64,000 bases of DNA from NCBI RefSeq assembly GCF_002270355.1, contig NZ_NJFZ01000005.1:372001-436000 (forward strand). The letters are read 5' to 3'. This document shows positions 61,452-64,000 of this stretch, one piece after another; positions within the stretch are counted from its first letter, which is position 1, and each line of letters begins with the position of its first letter. The translations under genes and the position numbers were made by a program. A model generated the notes under the pieces. The model did no database searches and was not told the origin of the DNA. It saw nothing but the letters and a program-made list of their open reading frames with translations. The stretch is from Flectobacillus sp. BAB-3569. Lineage in GTDB: Bacteria > Bacteroidota > Bacteroidia > Cytophagales > Spirosomataceae.

Positions 61452-61901
61452 ATGGCAAAAGAAATAGCTGGCTACGTTAAGTTGCAGTGCAAGGGTGGTG
61501 CAGCAAACCCTTCACCTCCAATCGGTCCTGCTTTGGGTTCTAAGGGTTTGAATATCATGGAGTTCTGTAAGCAGTTCAATGCCAGAACACAAGATAAACC
61601 AGGTGTTATCCTACCTGTATTAATTACTTACTACAAAGACAAATCATTTGATTTCGTAGTAAAAACTCCTCCTGCTCCAATCTTGATTTTGGAAGCTGCT
61701 AAGGTGAAAATTGGTTCAGCTCAGCCAAACTTGAAAAAAGTTGGTTCTGTAACTTGGGACCAAGTACGTACAATTGCTGAAACTAAAATGCCAGACTTGA
61801 ACTGCTTTACAGTAGAAGCAGCAATGAGCATGGTAGCAGGTACAGCTCGTTCTATGGGTATCACAGTTACAGGAGAAAACCTTTCTAATTTGAAGGTTTG
61901 A
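61452..61901 (+). CDS. rplK: 50S ribosomal protein L11
   Basis: A 149-residue protein with the full L11 sequence: [20 protein letters not shown] at the N-terminus, [14 protein letters not shown], and the rRNA-binding C-terminal domain ([30 protein letters not shown]). It binds the GTPase-associated centre of 23S rRNA with L10-L12. First gene of the operon here. A degraded family F repeat lies between it and rplA. Confidence 0.98.
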   Translation: MAKEIAGYVKLQCKGGAANPSPPIGPALGSKGLNIMEFCKQFNARTQDKPGVILPVLITYYKDKSFDFVVKTPPAPILILEAAKVKIGSAQPNLKKVGSVTWDQVRTIAETKMPDLNCFTVEAAMSMVAGTARSMGITVTGENLSNLKV

Positions 61902-61990
61902 TGATTTGGAAATGAGAAGATTGAAAAATACGTCATTTCAAAATCTAAACTTTTTCAAATTAGCACATTTTCAAATTTTCAAATTGAAAA
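61899..61990. repeat. Degraded copy of repeat family F inside the ribosomal operon
   Basis: It starts within the rplK stop region with TTTGATGATTTGGAAATGAG and ends CACATTTTCAAATTTTC, both similar to arms of the hairpin at 27803-27874, with several changes between. It fills the rplK-rplA gap and is transcribed with the operon. Confidence 0.55.
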
Positions 61991-61996
61991 GAAATA

Positions 61997-62695
61997 ATGG
62001 CTAAGTTAACAAAGAAACAAAAAGAGGCTCTTTCGAAATACGACAAGACGCAAGCGTACTCACTTACGCAAGCGGCTCAGATTTTGAAAGAGATTTCATA
62101 TACGAAATTCGATAGTTCAGTAGACATCGACGTTCGTTTGGGGGTTGACCCTCGTAAAGCCGACCAAATGGTACGTGGCGTAGTAGCGTTGCCTCACGGT
62201 ACAGGTAAAGATGTACGTGTATTAGTACTTTGTACTCCTGACAAAGAAGAGGAAGCTAAAGCTGCTGGTGCTGATTTCGTTGGTTTGGATGAATATATCC
62301 AAAAAATCGAAAAAGGTTGGACAGACATTGATGTAATCATTACTATGCCAACTGTAATGGCTAAAATCGGTCGTTTAGGTCGTGTTTTAGGTCCACGTGG
62401 TTTGATGCCAAACCCTAAGTCAGGTACTGTGACTTTGGAAGTAGGTCAAGCTGTGAAAGAAGTGAAAGCTGGTAAAATCGACTTCAAAGTTGACAAAACT
62501 GGTATCATCCACACTTCAATTGGTAAGGTTTCATTCGAACCTTCTAAATTGGCTGAAAACGCTCAAGAATTGATCAACACTTTGTTGAAATTGAAGCCAT
62601 CTTCAGCTAAAGGTACATACGTTCAGTCAATCAACTTGTCTTCAACGATGTCTCCAGGTGTTCAAATTGACAAAGCAACAGTTAACGGTTTGTAA
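61997..62695 (+). CDS. rplA: 50S ribosomal protein L1
   Basis: A 232-residue protein of normal length. Typical segments: [20 protein letters not shown], the [12 protein letters not shown] region, [20 protein letters not shown] followed by MPNPKSGTV, and the C-terminal [16 protein letters not shown]. It forms the L1 stalk and often represses translation of its own operon. It is followed 2 bases later by rplJ. Confidence 0.98.
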   Translation: MAKLTKKQKEALSKYDKTQAYSLTQAAQILKEISYTKFDSSVDIDVRLGVDPRKADQMVRGVVALPHGTGKDVRVLVLCTPDKEEEAKAAGADFVGLDEYIQKIEKGWTDIDVIITMPTVMAKIGRLGRVLGPRGLMPNPKSGTVTLEVGQAVKEVKAGKIDFKVDKTGIIHTSIGKVSFEPSKLAENAQELINTLLKLKPSSAKGTYVQSINLSSTMSPGVQIDKATVNGL

Positions 62696-62697
62696 TC

Positions 62698-63231
62698 ATG
62701 ACGAGAGAAGAAAAAGCAGTCATTATTGGTGAGTTGAGCGAAAAGTTCGCTGCTACTCCATACTTCTACATCACTGATACCGGCGGGTTGACCGTTGCAG
62801 AAGTAAACGCATTCAGAAGACTTTGTTTTCAACGTGGTTTAGAATACCGTGTTGTTAAAAATACTTTGATTGCTAAAGCACTTGAAACAACTGGTGTTGA
62901 TTACAGTGCTTTCAATGGAACAGTTTTGAAAGGTTTGTCAGGTGTTATTTTTTCACCAGAAAACCCTAAAACTCCAGCTAAATTAATCAAAGACTTCAAA
63001 AAAGAAGCTGGTAAAGATAAAATCCGTTTCAAAGGAGCATCTATCGAAGGTGGTTTGTTCATCGGAGAAGATCAATTAGTAGCTCTAGAAAATGTGAAGT
63101 CAAAACAAGAGATGATTGGCGACATCATTGGATTGTTGCAATCTCCTGCGAAAAACGTTGTTTCTGCTCTTCAAAGCAGTGGAGGCAAATTGGCAGGTAT
63201 CTTGAAAACTTTGTCAGAAAGAGAAGGATAA
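62698..63231 (+). CDS. rplJ: 50S ribosomal protein L10
   Basis: A 177-residue protein. The N-terminal rRNA-binding part reads MTREEKAVIIGELSEKF and GGLTVAEVNAFRRLCFQRGL, followed by YRVVKNTLIAKALE; the C-terminal helix that holds L12 dimers is present (NVVSALQSSGGKLAGILKTL). It starts 2 bases after rplA and is followed by a hairpin-containing gap before rplL. Confidence 0.97.
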   Translation: MTREEKAVIIGELSEKFAATPYFYITDTGGLTVAEVNAFRRLCFQRGLEYRVVKNTLIAKALETTGVDYSAFNGTVLKGLSGVIFSPENPKTPAKLIKDFKKEAGKDKIRFKGASIEGGLFIGEDQLVALENVKSKQEMIGDIIGLLQSPAKNVVSALQSSGGKLAGILKTLSEREG

Positions 63232-63254
63232 TAATAGACCATTGGTCATTCTTC

Positions 63255-63292
63255 CTTGAAGGCATACTCTTTGAAAGAGGCTTCCAAGCACA
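63255..63292 (+). promoter_or_regulatory. Stem-loop between rplJ and rplL
   Basis: An outer imperfect stem (CTTGAAGGC with GCTTCCAAG) encloses the perfect inner stem CTCTT-TGA-AAGAG. No T-tract follows, so processing, stabilisation or attenuation are more likely than full termination. It could help set the higher L12 yield. Confidence 0.5.
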
Positions 63293-63346
63293 ATATAACG
63301 CATATTAGTAAATCAAAATCGTAAACAATTAAAATCTATTAATAAA

Positions 63347-63727
63347 ATGGCAGATTTAAAAGCATTCGCTGAACAATTAGTAAACTTGACAGTTAAAGAA
63401 GTTAATGAATTAGCAGCTATCTTGAAAGATGAGTATGGTATCGAACCTGCTGCTGCTGCTGCAGTTGTTGTAGCTGGTGGTGGTGCTGGTGATGCTGCTG
63501 AAGCTCCTGCTGAGAAAACTTCTTTCGACGTAATCTTGAAAGCTGCTGGTGCTAACAAATTGGCAGTAGTTAAATTGGTTAAAGACTTAACTGGTCTTGG
63601 CTTGAAAGAAGCTAAAGAAGTAGTTGATGGCGCTCCTAAAGCTATCAAAGAAGGCGTTTCTAAAGAAGAAGCTGAAGGCTTGAAAAAATCTTTAGAAGAA
63701 GCTGGTGCTGAAGTTGAAGTTAAGTAA
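63347..63727 (+). CDS. rplL: 50S ribosomal protein L7/L12
   Basis: A 126-residue protein: N-terminal dimerisation helices ([20 protein letters not shown]), the Ala/Gly-rich hinge (about 37-55) and the globular C-terminal domain ([40 protein letters not shown]). It recruits translation factors to the ribosome. A terminator follows, so the downstream rpoBC expected in this locus may be expressed by read-through or from its own promoter. Confidence 0.98.
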   Translation: MADLKAFAEQLVNLTVKEVNELAAILKDEYGIEPAAAAAVVVAGGGAGDAAEAPAEKTSFDVILKAAGANKLAVVKLVKDLTGLGLKEAKEVVDGAPKAIKEGVSKEEAEGLKKSLEEAGAEVEVK

Positions 63728-63749
63728 TTAACACAATATACAGTATAAG

Positions 63750-63783
63750 AAAAGAGTCATAACCTTAGGTTATGGCTCTTTTT
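63750..63783 (+). terminator. Terminator or attenuator after rplL
   Basis: AAAAGAGTCATAACC (63750-63764) pairs with GGTTATGGCTCTTTT (63768-63782), one T-G wobble, loop TTA, with a T-tract at the end. Confidence 0.8.
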
Positions 63784-64000
63784 GCTTTATATCAACTTTT
63801 ACTAATGATTTTAATCTTTCATTTGTACAAGAATTAGTCCTGCATGAAGGTTTGCTATTATGTTGGATTAGTACTCTAAAACTGATTAATCTAAAATCAA
63901 ACATCCGATATCCCCAATATTCGGGTATCTCTCATGTTTGTGTTTATCTTTAATTCCTTTTGGGTGTATTCCTTTTGACAAACTCATCAAAAGAGAATCC
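63784..64000. other. Right-edge intergenic sequence
   Basis: No open frame begins here. A weak hairpin GATATCCC/GGGTATC lies near 63920-63945. It may be the upstream leader of rpoB, which is expected just beyond the window. Confidence 0.4.

Overview
The window is an AT-rich chromosomal segment of a Bacteroidota bacterium, most likely order Cytophagales and perhaps the Spirosomaceae (Flectobacillus, Arcicella, Emticicia or Runella-like). The evidence is a type IX secretion sorting domain on an M4 protease, BatD, DUF2480, a tricorn-type S41 protease, an HD-Pnk plus RNA ligase pair like the one known from Runella, and several promoters of the Bacteroidota form TTTG-N19-TAnnTTTG. It reads as core genome: there is no prophage, complete insertion sequence, CRISPR array or integrase.

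Layout. 0-9.6 kb: 3' part of wecB, a small basic exported protein, a TMTC-like TPR membrane protein, a crotonase facing an acyl-CoA dehydrogenase, an orphan sensor kinase, and the HD-Pnk/RNA ligase operon. 9.9-15.4 kb: a GDPD plus PLC-like/alkaline phosphatase fusion operon, HPP protein, CobW-type GTPase, yidD. 15.5-22.1 kb: a split Na+/H+ antiporter, a LytS/LytTR pair, a split SGNH hydrolase, DMT transporter with Nudix hydrolase, and a beta-lactamase-like serine hydrolase. 22.2-31.7 kb: tRNA-His, superoxide dismutase, aroC-tadA, batD, HNH protein, DUF2480, tsaB, ctpA, rnpA, rpmH. 32-45 kb: a protease-rich stretch (M61, M20, M4 with T9SS signal, tricorn) and a membrane MutS-like ATPase. 45.5-52.5 kb: a TetR-controlled RND efflux operon. 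53-61 kb: cupin, lone LytTR protein, Tat-exported Gfo/Idh/MocA oxidoreductase, a Cys/Met PLP enzyme, a beta-CASP nuclease, pbpC. 61-64 kb: rplK-rplA-rplJ-rplL.

Three themes stand out. First, five genes (rnpA, antiporter, SGNH hydrolase, tolC-like, M4 protease) carry a frameshift that one extra A/T in a homopolymer would repair. All five are deletions and one is in a normally essential gene, so base-calling error is the leading explanation; transcriptional slippage is the biological alternative. Second, intergenic regions hold several families of palindromic dispersed repeats. One composite family sits only between convergent genes, and one copy has perfect 12-bp terminal inverted repeats. Third, the efflux operon shows a readable regulatory switch: two 8-10-8 inverted repeats exactly 42 bp apart, one across the -33 element and spacer of a consensus promoter and one across the predicted start site.

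The best candidates for distinctive biology are the RNA-repair operon, the composite repeat family, and the long structured leader upstream of rplK, which is not preceded by secE-nusG.
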